Below, one piece after another: positions 8,101-18,968 of a stretch of DNA of 64,000 nucleotides. The stretch covers positions 3,224,001 to 3,288,000 of the forward strand of contig AP024676.1 in the NCBI GenBank assembly GCA_025998955.1, written 5' to 3'. The translations under genes were made by a program, and so were the position numbers. Within the stretch, counting starts at the first letter, position 1. Each line of letters opens with the position of its first letter. Below the pieces are notes generated by a model. The model saw nothing but the letters and a program-made list of their open reading frames with translations, was not told the origin of the DNA and ran no database searches. Origin of the DNA: Candidatus Roseilinea sp. (GTDB taxonomy: Bacteria > Chloroflexota > Anaerolineae > J036 > Brachytrichaceae).

Positions 8101-10272
8101 CTCGTATTTGGCCGGGTCGTCTTCGTTGTAGACCGGCATGTCGCCCCAGGGCGAGCTGCTCAGCCCGCGGTAATACCAGCCGAAGCCGTCCTTGCCCTCG
8201 ATGCGAAAGGGGATGCCCTCGTCGAAGTGCTGGTTGGCGATGACGCTGGTGCGCGCGCGCAGGCCGGCGCCGTCCAGCAGCGTCAACTCGATCATGTAAT
8301 CGGTTTCGGGCGTGAGGCTGATGCCGTCCGGCGCGATCGTGGCTGCGCCGGGGGCGATGCGTTGCCGGGCAGTGCCCAGTTCGGCCCGCGTTTGTGCGTC
8401 GAACAACCGCATCTGTACCGTGCCTTCGCCCTCCACATAGTTCAGGGTGAAGCGCGGCCGTTGCATTACCGCGCCGATGCCATCGGCTTTGCCAAAGCGG
8501 ACCGTTGTGACGAAGGGCTGTCCAGGTTGCAGTGCGATGTCCTTGATCGGAAGTTGTACCAGCGTGTGCGCCTGGCCGGCGACCTCGCCGGAGAGCGTCA
8601 GCGCCGTCGGCACGTGCGCGTAGATCCAGCGCGATGCCTCGGTGCGCGTCAGCTCGCCGTCGTAGATGCGCATGAACGCCAGCGCCCAGGCCAGCGTGCC
8701 GGCGAGCACGAGTGCAATGAGGAATTGAGAATTGAGAATTGAGAATTGAGAAAGGGGACTTGGCAGCGTCAACTTCCAACTCCCGCTCCCCGGCCCCTGC
8801 CCCCTGCCCCCTGCCCCCTGGCTTCTCCACATCGCCACCAGGACGACCGCGGCGGCGATGCACAGCATTGGGTAGATCGGTAACTGGTAGCGCAGCGACT
8901 TGACGAACTGCGTGCCCTGATACAGGAAGAACCCGAAGATCCACAAGGCGGGCACGAGATAGGCATACCAGCGCCGGCCGCGCAGCAGCCGGCCGAGCAG
9001 ATAGAACGCCCCAACCACGGCGGCGACACCAAGCGGCAAGCCCAGGCCATAGAACACGATGTTGATGAGTGGAAAGAGGATCGCCGCGCGGTTGGCCCAC
9101 TGCCAGCCCCAGGGCGGGTCGGCCGTGCCCGAGGATTGCGCCGCGGCGAATTGCAGCTCGGCGATCCAGCGCGCCGACGGCGCGATGATCGGCCGCAGGA
9201 ACGCCGGGATGCGCTCGACGATGCGTGCCAGGGTGTCGGGCATGGATGGCGTCTGCTGGCAGATCTGGAACTCGTCGGGATCGGTCAGCACCCCGCACGC
9301 GCGGGTGGTGTAGGCCCACTCGATCTCGCTGCTGCCGACGAAACCGTAGGGCTGCGTCAGCCGGAAGCCGGTGAAGGCGGTTGCTCCCGCGATCAGCACA
9401 CCGGTCAGCGCGGTGAGCACCGCTGGTCCGGTGGCACGCCGGTCGCGCAGCATGGCGACGGCGATGGAGACGACCGTGAGCGCGGCGGTCGGCCAGGCGC
9501 TGATCTTGCTGGCGACGGCCAGGCCGGCGAACAGGCCGGCCAACGCAGCGTTGATCCATAGCGCATACGCGTCGCGCCGGGAGTTCACCTCCATCGTCGC
9601 GAGGCGCGCGCAGAAATACAGGCACCAGGCGACGAACATCGTCAGCGCGCTCTCGACGACGAAGAACTTGCTATGTTGGATGTGCAGCACGGCCAGCGCA
9701 CTGAACGCTGCCGCCAGCAGTCCAACGCGCCAGCCGAACAGCCGCCGGCCGGTGAGATACACGACCAGGACGGTGATCGTGTCGGCCAGCATGGAGAGTA
9801 AGCGCCCGACCAGCCGGATGTGCTCGTAGCCGGTGAAGAAGCCCTGAGTGCAATCGGCAGCGGCTGCGCCGAAGAGCAGCCGCCCCAGCGCTGCCGGGAT
9901 CGCGGCGTTGGCCGGCGCGCAGCCCTGGTCGAGGAACTCGGCGAGTGCGCGCCCCCCAAAGAGCGGCAGCGTGCCGTATACCCAGCTCTGCCGGTTGTTG
10001 TAGGGGTTGAGCGGCGACCGCGCCGGATCGAGGTATTCCCCAAAGCTGCGCGGCATCTGCAGCGTCGAGATCACGTTCGTTACGTGACGCTCGTCAGGGT
10101 GATTGTATTGGCTCTGATCCCAGTTGAGGTCATAGAAGCGCAGGGCTGCCGCGACGACGAAAATGACGAATAGGGCGGCCGGGTGCAGGTATCGCCGCAA
10201 GGGGGCGCGCCGGTCGCCAGGGGAAGTCGGGCTTTCGTCGGAGGTCGCGACCTCGCTCAACTCCGCAGACAT
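5107..10272 (-). CDS. GT39/PMT-like and DUF2298 (YYY) membrane protein fusion
   Basis: 1721 residues, a giant polytopic membrane protein. The N-terminal half (to about residue 850) opens with a membrane segment then YDLNWDQSQYNHPDERH, like ArnT/PMT-type GT39 glycosyltransferases with acidic residues in the first outer loop, and is followed by an extracytoplasmic region. The C-terminal half (from about residue 950) is DUF2298, recognised by GGAINYYYYGF near residue 1087 (the YYY signature) and by further helices with DLHAHMMAMPL. Both halves are thought to act on polyprenyl-linked sugars, so this is probably a cell-surface glycosyltransferase; donor and acceptor are unknown. Short-repeat tracts occur inside the coding region at about 7405-7462 and 8718-8825, encoding atypical soluble stretches without breaking the frame. 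Confidence 0.8.
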   Translation of the reverse strand: MSAELSEVATSDESPTSPGDRRAPLRRYLHPAALFVIFVVAAALRFYDLNWDQSQYNHPDERHVTNVISTLQMPRSFGEYLDPARSPLNPYNNRQSWVYGTLPLFGGRALAEFLDQGCAPANAAIPAALGRLLFGAAAADCTQGFFTGYEHIRLVGRLLSMLADTITVLVVYLTGRRLFGWRVGLLAAAFSALAVLHIQHSKFFVVESALTMFVAWCLYFCARLATMEVNSRRDAYALWINAALAGLFAGLAVASKISAWPTAALTVVSIAVAMLRDRRATGPAVLTALTGVLIAGATAFTGFRLTQPYGFVGSSEIEWAYTTRACGVLTDPDEFQICQQTPSMPDTLARIVERIPAFLRPIIAPSARWIAELQFAAAQSSGTADPPWGWQWANRAAILFPLINIVFYGLGLPLGVAAVVGAFYLLGRLLRGRRWYAYLVPALWIFGFFLYQGTQFVKSLRYQLPIYPMLCIAAAVVLVAMWRSQGAGGRGQGPGSGSWKLTLPSPLSQFSILNSQFLIALVLAGTLAWALAFMRIYDGELTRTEASRWIYAHVPTALTLSGEVAGQAHTLVQLPIKDIALQPGQPFVTTVRFGKADGIGAVMQRPRFTLNYVEGEGTVQMRLFDAQTRAELGTARQRIAPGAATIAPDGISLTPETDYMIELTLLDGAGLRARTSVIANQHFDEGIPFRIEGKDGFGWYYRGLSSSPWGDMPVYNEDDPAKYEMFLNALDEADYIVLNSNRHYGSVARLPWRFPMTNAYYRALMGGELGFALVADFYRFPRIGPFVFNDQEMPQRLVRPEGVQGTPPGIEVPYPKAEEAFSVYDHPRVLIFKKTPAYSRALVERALSPYVDVRTVRQTAFQAGNTPGGLLLDQHILEAQRAGGTWRELFPRASPLNQSQLLAVLAWLALVEALGVAGFMLLAVVTKRPESTSRRPDEGRRTQDDPVSHTLRLASLVDGGYAFAKIFGLLVTSFIAWWLAGLRIAPFTPGAIWAVIIAFLTFAATIGHLNRDYIIALVRARWPALLVGEVLFVAAFVFFLLVRAGNPDLWHPFFGGEKPMDFAYLNSVLKATYFPPQDPWFAGGAINYYYYGFVMVGAPIKALGIDPAVAYNIVIPTLFALTACGAFGLGTSFYAARKGDDTPALRRAVVVGLVAATFAVVIGNGDQIRVVGPAWQKLGGIEQGVAAPVAFVSGLLKWLGGAPLPIAPWWPYWNPTRPAPEVMIAEFPNFTFLYADLHAHMMAMPLAYLALAFALAFATGARGWPAIIFGAIATGILWPTNSWDYPPYLLLAIAGLVLGRVEAGEGETLDLRRLLRAAGQALPTVVAFVALTRLAMAPYLVNYGSAYNEIDPWDGDRTRLETYITIYGLFLIPIGFYLLRGLFVGERAQRLAIGIVGGIGWAIGAWLALRGAPAAIIAAPVALLALASALLPGRSSPTRLLWMMTAGAFALTLFVELFTLRGDIGRMNTQFKFYIQAWLMLSVSAAVTLAWSAEALFTGEQAARRHLSRAAFSAAFAVAFFLAMLYPVFAIPAKVDDRYVRTAPRGLDGMAYMQYAIRSEAYADRQAEFPLKHDYDAIRWMQDNVEGSPTIIEEGAAGGNQYRWSARFSIYTGLPTVVGWEWHQRQQRAALGAPVVEDRVADVREFYSTTDIERARLLLRRYDVRYVIVGEMERLYNDPAGFDKFEAMVEAGDLRIAYQNPGVTIYAVTPRATMMAGSGPR
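7405..7462. repeat. In-frame inverted repeat of agacgcaag-type words
   Basis: Left arm AGAGACGCAAGACGCAAGG (from about 7406) and right arm GTCTTGCGTCCTGCGTCC (7441-7458) are imperfect inverted repeats around a ~17-nt loop. They lie inside the linker between the two halves of the GT39-DUF2298 gene. The same words recur at the 3' end of argH and before parA. Confidence 0.75.
8718..8825. repeat. Direct repeats inside the GT39-DUF2298 gene
   Basis: Four tandem copies of GAATTGA followed by GA (about 8721-8753), then after ~30 nt of ordinary sequence four copies of GCCCCCT-type words (about 8790-8822). Translated on the minus strand they give GAGGRGQGPGSGS and SPLSQFSILNSQF in the gene. The GAATTGAGA word is also the basis of the tract at 24900-24985. 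Confidence 0.8.
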
Positions 10273-10283
10273 CGCTTCGGGCG

Positions 10284-10289
10284 ATTATA
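10284..10289 (-). promoter_or_regulatory. -10 box of the GT39-DUF2298 gene
   Basis: A perfect TATAAT on the minus strand lies 11 nt before the ATG at 10272. The leader would be only a few nucleotides, leaving no room for a ribosome-binding site. A clear -35 is not seen. Confidence 0.5.
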
Positions 10290-10330
10290 TCGGGCAGGGG
10301 CAGGGATCGGGGATCAACGATGCTGCGCAG

Positions 10331-10368
10331 TAAAAAGCAAAAGCCCGAAGCGCTAATGACCTCGGGCT
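10331..10368 (-). terminator. Intrinsic terminator downstream of tRNA-Met
   Basis: On the minus strand AGCCCGA pairs with TCGGGCT around a 13-nt loop and is followed by TTTTGCTTTTTA, a good T-tract. It lies 8 nt past the tRNA 3' end, so the tRNA is probably a single-gene transcript. Confidence 0.8.
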
Positions 10369-10375
10369 CGCAGAG

Positions 10376-10447
10376 TAGCGGGAGTAGGATTCGAACCTAC
10401 GACCTTCAGGTTATGAGCCTGACGAGCTGCCACTGCTCTATCCCGCA
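10376..10447 (-). tRNA. tRNA-Met (CAT), initiator type
   Basis: A 72-nt cloverleaf folds on the minus strand. Acceptor stem: GCGGGA/TCCCGC with positions 1 and 72 unpaired (T-T). D stem: GAGC/GCTC. Anticodon stem: TCAGG/CCTGA with loop CTCATAA, anticodon CAT. T stem: GTAGG/CCTAC with loop TTCGAAT. The unpaired 1-72 end and the A11-T24 pair in the D stem are initiator hallmarks, so this is more likely tRNA-fMet than elongator Met or Ile2. The CCA end is not encoded. Confidence 0.93.
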
Positions 10448-10529
10448 TCGGCACTTGTGATTATATGCACAACTTAATTTCGGTCAAGGGTAATTTCGAC
10501 ACGAAGCGTAAGTTTGTCGAAACAATCGT

Positions 10530-12140
10530 TTAGCGCTTGGTGGAGCCTCTACCCGTCAACCCACCCAGGATGCCACGCATCAACGTGCGCCCGGTCGAGC
10601 CGCCCAGCGACCGCGCCGCGCTTTTCGCAAAGGCTTCGATTACGCCGCCGATGGCTTTCTCGCGCTCGCGGGCTTCGCGCTCGGCCTGGCGCTGGCGCTC
10701 GCGCTCCTCGCGCTCCAGTTGCTTTGCCCGCAGCGCCTCTTGTTTGGCCTGTTCGCGTGCCAGGCGCTCGGCCTCTTTGGCTGCCTTGGCCTCCGCTTCT
10801 TTCTGTTCCTTGAGCGCAGCGGCTTCGGCTGCGGCGCGTTGCGCTTCCTCGGCGGCCCGCTCCGCCTGCTTCAGCAGCATCTCGTAGGCCGACTCGCGGT
10901 CCAGTTGCTTCTCGTAGTAGCCATAGACCAGCGAGCCGGTGATGAGCTGCCGGCGCTGCTCCGGCGTGATCGGCCCGATCTGGCTGCGCGGCGGCAGGAT
11001 GAGCGCGCGTTCGACTACGCCGGGCATGCCCTTCTCGTCGAGGAAAGACACCAGCGCCTCACCCACGCCTAGCTCGGTGATGGCCTGCTCGGTGTTGATG
11101 TTGGGGTTGGGCCGGAAGGTGGTGGCCGCAGCGCGCACGGCCTTCTGATCGCGCGGGGTGAACGCGCGCAACGCGTGTTGTACGCGATTCCCCATCTGGC
11201 TCAGGATGACGTCGGGGATGTCAATCGGATTCTGGGTGACGAAGAACACCCCGACGCCCTTCGAGCGGATGATGCGCACAACTTGCTCGATCTTGTCGAG
11301 CAGAGGCTTCGGCGCTTCATCGAACAATAGGTGCGCTTCGTCGAAGAAGAAGAGCAACTTCGGCTTGTCCAGGTCGCCCACCTCCGGCAGTTGCTCGAAC
11401 AACTCGCTCAGCATCCATAGCAGGAAGGTGGCGTAGAGCTTGGGCGATTGCAGCAGCCGGTCGGCGGCGAGGATGTTGATCACGCCGCGGCCGTTCGCGT
11501 CGGTCTGGATCATGTCGTAGAGGTCGAGCGCCGGCTCGCCAAAGAACCGCTCTGCGCCCTGCGATTCGAGCGTGAGCAGGCCGCGCTGGATCGCGCCGAT
11601 GCTGGCCGCCGAGATGTTGCCGTATTGTGTGCGCAGTTCCTTGGCGTTGTCGCCAACCCATTGCGCCAGCGCGCGCAGATCCTTCAAGTCCAGCAGTAGC
11701 AGGCCGTTGTCATCGGCCACTTTGAAGATGATGTTGAGCACGCCCTCTTGCGTCTCGTTCAGGCTGAGGATGCGACTGAGCAACAGTGGCCCCATCTCCG
11801 AGACCGTGGCGCGCAAGGGATGGCCTTGCTCGCCCCACACATCCCAGAACATGACCGGACAGCCCTCCCACGTCCAGCCGTCTTTCAAGCCGAGTTGTTC
11901 GATGCGCTGAGCTACCTTGGCGTTCGCTTCGCTGCCGGGCTGGCTGATGCCGCTCAAGTCGCCCTTCACATCGGCGACGAACACCGGCACGCCGATGCGG
12001 CTGAAGCTCTGCGCGATAGTTTGCAGGGTGACGGTCTTGCCCGTGCCGGTGGCCCCGGTGATCACGCCGTGGCGGTTGGCCATTCTAGGCAGGATGAAGC
12101 AGTCTTTCTCGCCTTTTGCGATCAGAAGGGGATCGGCCAT
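10530..12140 (-). CDS. HerA-like/DUF853 ATPase
   Basis: 536 residues from ATG 12140; the longer reading frame runs into a MITE copy and is not used. The Walker A motif is GATGTGKT (about residues 29-36) and the Walker B region is [17 protein letters not shown]. Characteristic DUF853 stretches follow: [40 protein letters not shown], and [26 protein letters not shown]. The C-terminal ~100 residues are a highly charged Ala/Glu/Lys/Arg helix, then a Gly/Ser/Arg-rich end. The family is a HerA/FtsK-type hexameric ATPase group of poorly known role, perhaps DNA handling. It is flanked by the tRNA and by the valS leader and is not part of an obvious operon. Confidence 0.88.
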   Translation of the reverse strand: MADPLLIAKGEKDCFILPRMANRHGVITGATGTGKTVTLQTIAQSFSRIGVPVFVADVKGDLSGISQPGSEANAKVAQRIEQLGLKDGWTWEGCPVMFWDVWGEQGHPLRATVSEMGPLLLSRILSLNETQEGVLNIIFKVADDNGLLLLDLKDLRALAQWVGDNAKELRTQYGNISAASIGAIQRGLLTLESQGAERFFGEPALDLYDMIQTDANGRGVINILAADRLLQSPKLYATFLLWMLSELFEQLPEVGDLDKPKLLFFFDEAHLLFDEAPKPLLDKIEQVVRIIRSKGVGVFFVTQNPIDIPDVILSQMGNRVQHALRAFTPRDQKAVRAAATTFRPNPNINTEQAITELGVGEALVSFLDEKGMPGVVERALILPPRSQIGPITPEQRRQLITGSLVYGYYEKQLDRESAYEMLLKQAERAAEEAQRAAAEAAALKEQKEAEAKAAKEAERLAREQAKQEALRAKQLEREERERQRQAEREAREREKAIGGVIEAFAKSAARSLGGSTGRTLMRGILGGLTGRGSTKR

Positions 12141-12211
12141 CGTTGGTCTCTCGTCTTTGGAAGTACGGGTTGTTATGCGCTGCGGATTATAGGCGTATCC
12201 CATCCCGTAGG

Positions 12212-12388
12212 TGTGCATTTCAAAGTGGGGGGAACGCAGATCGAACCGCAGCGATATTCGCTTCAGTCGCGCTGGGATAAATCCCAGCGCTGAGCATACG
12301 GGCAAGCTGCGCACATCCCGCCCCTTTCCGCCCAGGCGTTTACGCCGGAGCGGGTTTGCTACATCCGCCCCCGTTGGCGAATGCACCC
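12212..12388 (-). mobile_element. MITE-like element, copy A
   Basis: A ~177-bp element, inverted relative to copies at 28830-29017 and 49151-49326. Ends are GTGCATTTC on one side and GAATGCACC on the other. Inside are the hairpins CGCTGGGAT-AA-ATCCCAGCG and CGTTTACG flanked by GGCG/CGGAG-type sequence. It has no open reading frame of its own and fills the gap between the HerA-like gene and the valS leader. Confidence 0.75.
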
Positions 12389-12390
12389 CC

Positions 12391-12417
12391 GTAGGCGCAG
12401 GCTTTACGCCTGCGCCT
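12391..12417. repeat. Palindrome of the aggcgcaggc family
   Basis: AGGCGCAGGC and GCCTGCGCCT form a 10-bp hairpin with a TTTAC loop directly abutting MITE copy A. The same palindrome with a TAAA loop recurs in the tandem array at 60990-61186. Confidence 0.8.
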
Positions 12418-12442
12418 CTCACTGAACACAACATTTGCCCGG

Positions 12443-12448
12443 TATAAT
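12443..12448 (+). promoter_or_regulatory. -10 box of the valS T-box transcript
   Basis: A perfect TATAAT lies 30 nt before the first stem of the T-box leader, a good position for its promoter. No convincing -35 hexamer is visible 17 nt upstream, where the tail of the palindrome lies. Confidence 0.55.
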
Positions 12449-12477
12449 TTGATTGTGAAGGTGAATAACATAGACGA

Positions 12478-12742
12478 TGACCGAGAGGAGTAGGCGGTGT
12501 CGCGCCGACAGGGAGCGCAGGTCGTGGACTGAAAGCCTGCGCCGGAGAGCAACCGCCGAAGGTCGCTCGCGAGTCAATTCGGTGAACCGCGTTGCGCCGT
12601 AGCCGAATTCGGGAACGCCCGTTACAGCGCCCAGAGTGTGTCTGCGCAGGTGGCCTTGTGTCCATTGTTGCAGACGAACGTCGGTGGTACCGCGGGAAGC
12701 GCCCTTCTCGTCCGATGAGGATGATGAAGGGCGTTCATGTTG
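12478..12742 (+). promoter_or_regulatory. T-box riboswitch (tRNA-Val sensing) of valS
   Basis: The T-box sequence GGTGGTACCGCGG is at 12683-12695. Stem I base CGAG (12482-12485)/CTCG (12566-12569) and upper stem GGCGGT (12493-12498)/ACCGCC (12552-12557) enclose a specifier loop: AGGAGTA on the 5' side, including the canonical AGTA, and GAAGGTCG on the 3' side. The specifier codon is GTC (12562-12564), valine, matching valS downstream. The T-box is followed by a terminator stem CGCCCTTC (12700-12707)/GAAGGGCG (12726-12733) then TTCATGTTGT. Uncharged tRNA-Val would favour the antiterminator and switch valS on. Confidence 0.93.
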
Positions 12743-12747
12743 TAAGG

Positions 12748-12789
12748 ACCAGCAACCAGCGACTAGCAACTAGCGACCAACAACGACCG

Positions 12790-12790
<1 letters not shown>
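12748..12790 (+). repeat. Short direct repeats before the valS start
   Basis: Degenerate words ACCAGCA, ACCAGCG, ACTAGCA, ACTAGCG, ACCAACA and ACGACCG follow one another between the T-box terminator and the valS ATG. They replace the place where a ribosome-binding site would be expected. Confidence 0.7.
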
Positions 12791-15606
<2,816 letters not shown>

Positions 15607-15624
15607 GTCCAAAGGCACGCATCA

Positions 15625-17529
15625 ATGCGCTATCGGCAGAATCGGATTGAGTCGGCTAGTCGTCGTGGGTGGTTACGAAACGCGCTGGTGTTGGCTTGGG
15701 CGCTCTTTCTAACTGCTACACCCCTCCACAGCCAGTCGTCGCTTCCCTCGTCGGCGATCATCGTGGATGAGACCAGCGCCGGCTTCCAGAAGTTCGGCCC
15801 GCCGCAGTGGTGGTACACCGCAACCGGCACCAGCTTCAACTTCTACGGCGGCTCGATGATCTATACCTTCAACGTCGTAACCGACACGATCAACTACGCG
15901 CGATGGGTGCTGCCGGTCACTGCGACGTTGCCGATGACCTACGAGGTGTTCGCGTTCATCCCGCGCTACCACAGCAGCACGACCAACGCGCGCTACGAAG
16001 TCATCACCGGCGGTGTGACGGCGACCGTCGCCATTAGCCAGAACCGCTACTACGCCGAATGGGTGAGCCTGGGGACGCACGTTTTCGGTGTGGACGGCCC
16101 GAACTTCGTGCAACTGACCGACTCGACCGGCGAGCCGATCCACACCCGGCGCATCGGCTTCGATGCGATTGCGTTCGTGCCACAGGTGAGCGTGACGCCG
16201 CCGATCACGCTGCCGGCCAGCGCTTATCTGCCGATCATGGTCTTGCCCGGCATTGCCGCCACTACTTCGCGCTACATCGGGACGATGGATCCGGCGCGAC
16301 ACTACGCCATGGGCTGCGCCTCTGGACGTGCGGGTGAGCAAGGTGTGATCATCCTGGCCTTCGGCCAACCGTGGACGCAAGACGGCCAATACGGCGTGAT
16401 CTATTACCAACCTGGCTTCCCATTTGCGCCGACCAGCGCCGTCGCCGAGGCGAGCAAAGCCTTCCTGCGCGGTTACTGGGAATGCGCGCCGGAGACTGCC
16501 CGGCTCGACGTCGCCATCGGCACCAACAACTACCGCGGCGCCACCTTGCAGCCCAATACCAGCTTCGCCCACGGCCAAGCCTGGGGACAGATGGTCGGCC
16601 AATTGCACACCTGGCTGCAAGATGCTGCGCCGCCCGGCGTGCGCGACCGCGTCGCCGTGTTCGGCGGCAACGACATCGAGATGAGCTGGAACACGGCTGC
16701 GCTGACCAAAGCGTGGGTGGACGGCTATGCCTCGGCCACGGCGCGTCCGTTCATCAACTTCGGCACGTGCGACGGCTGCCCGACCAGCGGCAACCCAACG
16801 CAAAGCCCCAACAACGGCTGGACGGTGGACGACGTTTGGCAGGTGAACCGGCCACCATATGCCATCCCTTTCCCGGAGATTTACCTGCGCAGCGGCGTGA
16901 ACGCCGACCAATGGTATCGCATGAGCCTGTATGCAGCGCAGAACAAAGGCGCCAAGCTCGCGTTTGGCGGGTTGCTGACGCAGTGGCAGGCGTGCCAGGA
17001 CAGAGGCACCTGCAGTGGCCTGACCGATAACACGCCACAGCAAGGCTGGCGGCAACTGCAAGACGCGCTGAACGCAGACTCGCGCACGGCCATGCGGCTG
17101 CCGCCGCCGAGCGACATCACCTGGCGGAACGAAGGTCTCACCACGCAGGGCACGAAGGACGCGATTGGAATTCAGGCGGACGCGTCGCGTACCGCGTCGG
17201 GCGACGGCGAGATCGTCGAAGGCGTAGCGCCTCCGCTCGGCGCGATGGAATTTCTGCCTGGCAACGCCTGGAATGGCGACAACGTCGTCGTCTTCGCCGG
17301 CCTGGTGCGCGATCCGACGACCGGTGGCGACGATGCGCATGCCCGCGGTGGCGTGGCCGTGTTCGCGGTGAACGCAGCAGGCGAGTACGTCTTCCCACCG
17401 CGCTTGTCGCGTGCACCGGTGCGGACAGCCGCGCTGCGTATCGTGCGCGCCGAAGGCAGTGTGTTGATGCTCAGCGACGGGGAGGCACTGCTGCGGTTCG
17501 ACGCCATCGCACGCACATGGATCGAGTGA
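15625..17529 (+). CDS. Secreted protein with golvesin-like domain
   Basis: 634 residues with an N-terminal signal peptide ([21 protein letters not shown]). Residues ~45-165 match the golvesin/Xly-type beta-sandwich pattern: [14 protein letters not shown], then [37 protein letters not shown], and [10 protein letters not shown]. The remaining part begins [24 protein letters not shown] and contains four or more cysteines ([23 protein letters not shown]). I do not recognise it; it may be a TIM-barrel-like catalytic domain. It lies just after valS (18-nt gap) but is probably unrelated to it. Likely an extracellular or surface protein. Confidence 0.6.
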   Translation: MRYRQNRIESASRRGWLRNALVLAWALFLTATPLHSQSSLPSSAIIVDETSAGFQKFGPPQWWYTATGTSFNFYGGSMIYTFNVVTDTINYARWVLPVTATLPMTYEVFAFIPRYHSSTTNARYEVITGGVTATVAISQNRYYAEWVSLGTHVFGVDGPNFVQLTDSTGEPIHTRRIGFDAIAFVPQVSVTPPITLPASAYLPIMVLPGIAATTSRYIGTMDPARHYAMGCASGRAGEQGVIILAFGQPWTQDGQYGVIYYQPGFPFAPTSAVAEASKAFLRGYWECAPETARLDVAIGTNNYRGATLQPNTSFAHGQAWGQMVGQLHTWLQDAAPPGVRDRVAVFGGNDIEMSWNTAALTKAWVDGYASATARPFINFGTCDGCPTSGNPTQSPNNGWTVDDVWQVNRPPYAIPFPEIYLRSGVNADQWYRMSLYAAQNKGAKLAFGGLLTQWQACQDRGTCSGLTDNTPQQGWRQLQDALNADSRTAMRLPPPSDITWRNEGLTTQGTKDAIGIQADASRTASGDGEIVEGVAPPLGAMEFLPGNAWNGDNVVVFAGLVRDPTTGGDDAHARGGVAVFAVNAAGEYVFPPRLSRAPVRTAALRIVRAEGSVLMLSDGEALLRFDAIARTWIE

Positions 17530-17542
17530 CGCGGAGCGGACG

Positions 17543-17713
17543 ATGAAGCCGGCCAAGCCCAAGAAGACCGACCTCCCCACGAAGGTCTGCCCGATTTGCG
17601 GCCGGCCGTTCGTCTGGCGAAAGAAGTGGGCGCGGGACTGGCCACAAGTGGTCTATTGCAGCGAGCGTTGCCAGCGCGAAGCGCGCCGCCGGCGCCGCCG
17701 GCCCGCGGCCTAG
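17543..17713 (+). CDS. DUF2256 zinc-ribbon protein
   Basis: 56 residues, missed by a length cut-off. The sequence [20 protein letters not shown], then [15 protein letters not shown], matches DUF2256, with a CxxC...CxxxC zinc-binding set and very basic ends. The ATG lies 13 nt after the upstream stop, preceded by CGGA. The final 4 nt overlap the end of the convergent GT2 gene. DUF2256 proteins are small and of unknown function, sometimes found near photolyase genes, which are not seen here. Confidence 0.8.
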   Translation: MKPAKPKKTDLPTKVCPICGRPFVWRKKWARDWPQVVYCSERCQREARRRRRRPAA

Positions 17714-18861
17714 CGGAGCGCCGCGCCGGTAAGCGTGCGCCCCTTCCAGCGCGCCCGGCCGGTATAGCGCCAGCGGATCGAGTTGAGCAGGATGCCAACA
17801 CCGATGACGATCTGGAGCGGGTAGAGCAGCCCGATCCACCATGGCTGGCCGATGCGCCGGTTGACCAGCGCAAAGTTGGCCGTGGTGAGCGCGATGGCGA
17901 CTACTGCCGGCCAGTTCACCGCGCCGTTCAGTGCACCGGCGATCAGTTCGATCGGCGGCCACAGGAACAATGCGATGCACGCGGCAACGAAGACGGCGCT
18001 CATGGCCAGCGAGCCATGCAGGATCGAGAAAGCGTTCTTCGAGAAGCCCGCCGCCATCTCGCGAAAGCCGCGATACATGCGGCAACGTACCCAGTCGCCG
18101 TTGCTCAGCGCGATGCGGTAGCCGCGTCGCTTGATTAGCTTTCCCATCGCCACGTCGTCCAGGATTTGGTCGCGGATGGCGTCGTGGCCGCCGCTGACAA
18201 AGTAGGCGTCGCGGCGAACGAGCAGATACTGGCCGATGGCTGCAGCGTTGAAGGGGCGCAACGCACGCTCCAGGTAGATGCGCCACGGCGAGACGAAGTT
18301 GTAGATCAGCGCAAAGCCGGCCGGCGTGAACAGCCGCTCGCCCCAGCTCCCCATCGTCTGCTGCGGGATGGCCGAGAACAGCGCGACGTCCAGACCCAGG
18401 GCGCGTTCGACGCCGGCGCGGATCGAATCGGCGCGGTGCACGGTGTCGGCATCCACGAACAACAGCCAGTCGCCGCGTGCTTGTTCGGCCAGCGATTGGC
18501 AGGCGCGACTCTTACCGTTCACGCCCGGCGGCAAAGGCTGACGATTGTGAATGACGCGCAGCCGCGCGTCATGCTGCGCGAGCCGGTCGAGGATCGTGCC
18601 GGTCGCGTCGGTCGAATCGTCGTCGAGGGCGATCACCTCGTAATTCGGGTAGTCCTGCGCTAGGAGCGAGCGAAGGCACGCCTCGATGTTGTGCGCTTCG
18701 TTACGCGCCGGCACAAGCACCGAGATCATCGGCGCGTCGGCGGTGATGCGCGTGGCTCGGCGCGATGCCCATGCCGAAAAAGCCAGATTGACCAGCAAGC
18801 TGGCGAGGCCGAGGGCGAGCAGGCCGGCGAGGAAGAGCGACCATGCGTCTGTGAACGTCAT
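17710..18861 (-). CDS. Family 2 glycosyltransferase, CruC/CrtQ-like
   Basis: 383 residues. There is an N-terminal membrane helix ([20 protein letters not shown]) and a GT-A domain with [30 protein letters not shown], the nucleotide-binding DDDS ([13 protein letters not shown]) and the metal motif DAD in [25 protein letters not shown] corresponds to the acceptor-side ED motif, and QFLWPP-type C-terminal helices follow. The arrangement is shared by chlorobactene glucosyltransferase CruC, CrtQ and hopanoid-associated HpnB. No carotenoid genes lie nearby, so the acceptor is open. It is convergent with the DUF2256 gene and divergent from dnaB. Confidence 0.75.
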   Translation of the reverse strand: MTFTDAWSLFLAGLLALGLASLLVNLAFSAWASRRATRITADAPMISVLVPARNEAHNIEACLRSLLAQDYPNYEVIALDDDSTDATGTILDRLAQHDARLRVIHNRQPLPPGVNGKSRACQSLAEQARGDWLLFVDADTVHRADSIRAGVERALGLDVALFSAIPQQTMGSWGERLFTPAGFALIYNFVSPWRIYLERALRPFNAAAIGQYLLVRRDAYFVSGGHDAIRDQILDDVAMGKLIKRRGYRIALSNGDWVRCRMYRGFREMAAGFSKNAFSILHGSLAMSAVFVAACIALFLWPPIELIAGALNGAVNWPAVVAIALTTANFALVNRRIGQPWWIGLLYPLQIVIGVGILLNSIRWRYTGRARWKGRTLTGAALR

Positions 18862-18953
18862 CGTGAATGTCCTGTTGATGAACGACTCATTTTTACCCGG
18901 CCGATGTTGACAGAGAACGCTGAGCTGAGGATGAAAGCGGTTGACAACCTCGC

Positions 18954-18959
18954 TACAAT
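18954..18959 (+). promoter_or_regulatory. -10 box of dnaB, possibly leaderless
   Basis: TACAAT lies 9 nt before the dnaB ATG, with no Shine-Dalgarno sequence in between. Transcription would begin at or within ~3 nt of the start codon. Confidence 0.45.
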
Positions 18960-18968
18960 CTTCATTCC

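Noticed and set aside
7640-9625. 661-residue minus-strand frame within the DUF2298 gene
   Set aside because: An alternative frame of the same strand with Arg/Gly/Ala-rich random composition; the real protein has clear membrane helices.
12141-12665. Upstream extension of the HerA-like reading frame
   Set aside because: The extra residues are translated from the MITE copy and the valS leader on the other strand; the family start fits ATG 12140.
12592-12789. Upstream extension of the valS frame
   Set aside because: This stretch is the T-box leader and terminator, so it is not translated.
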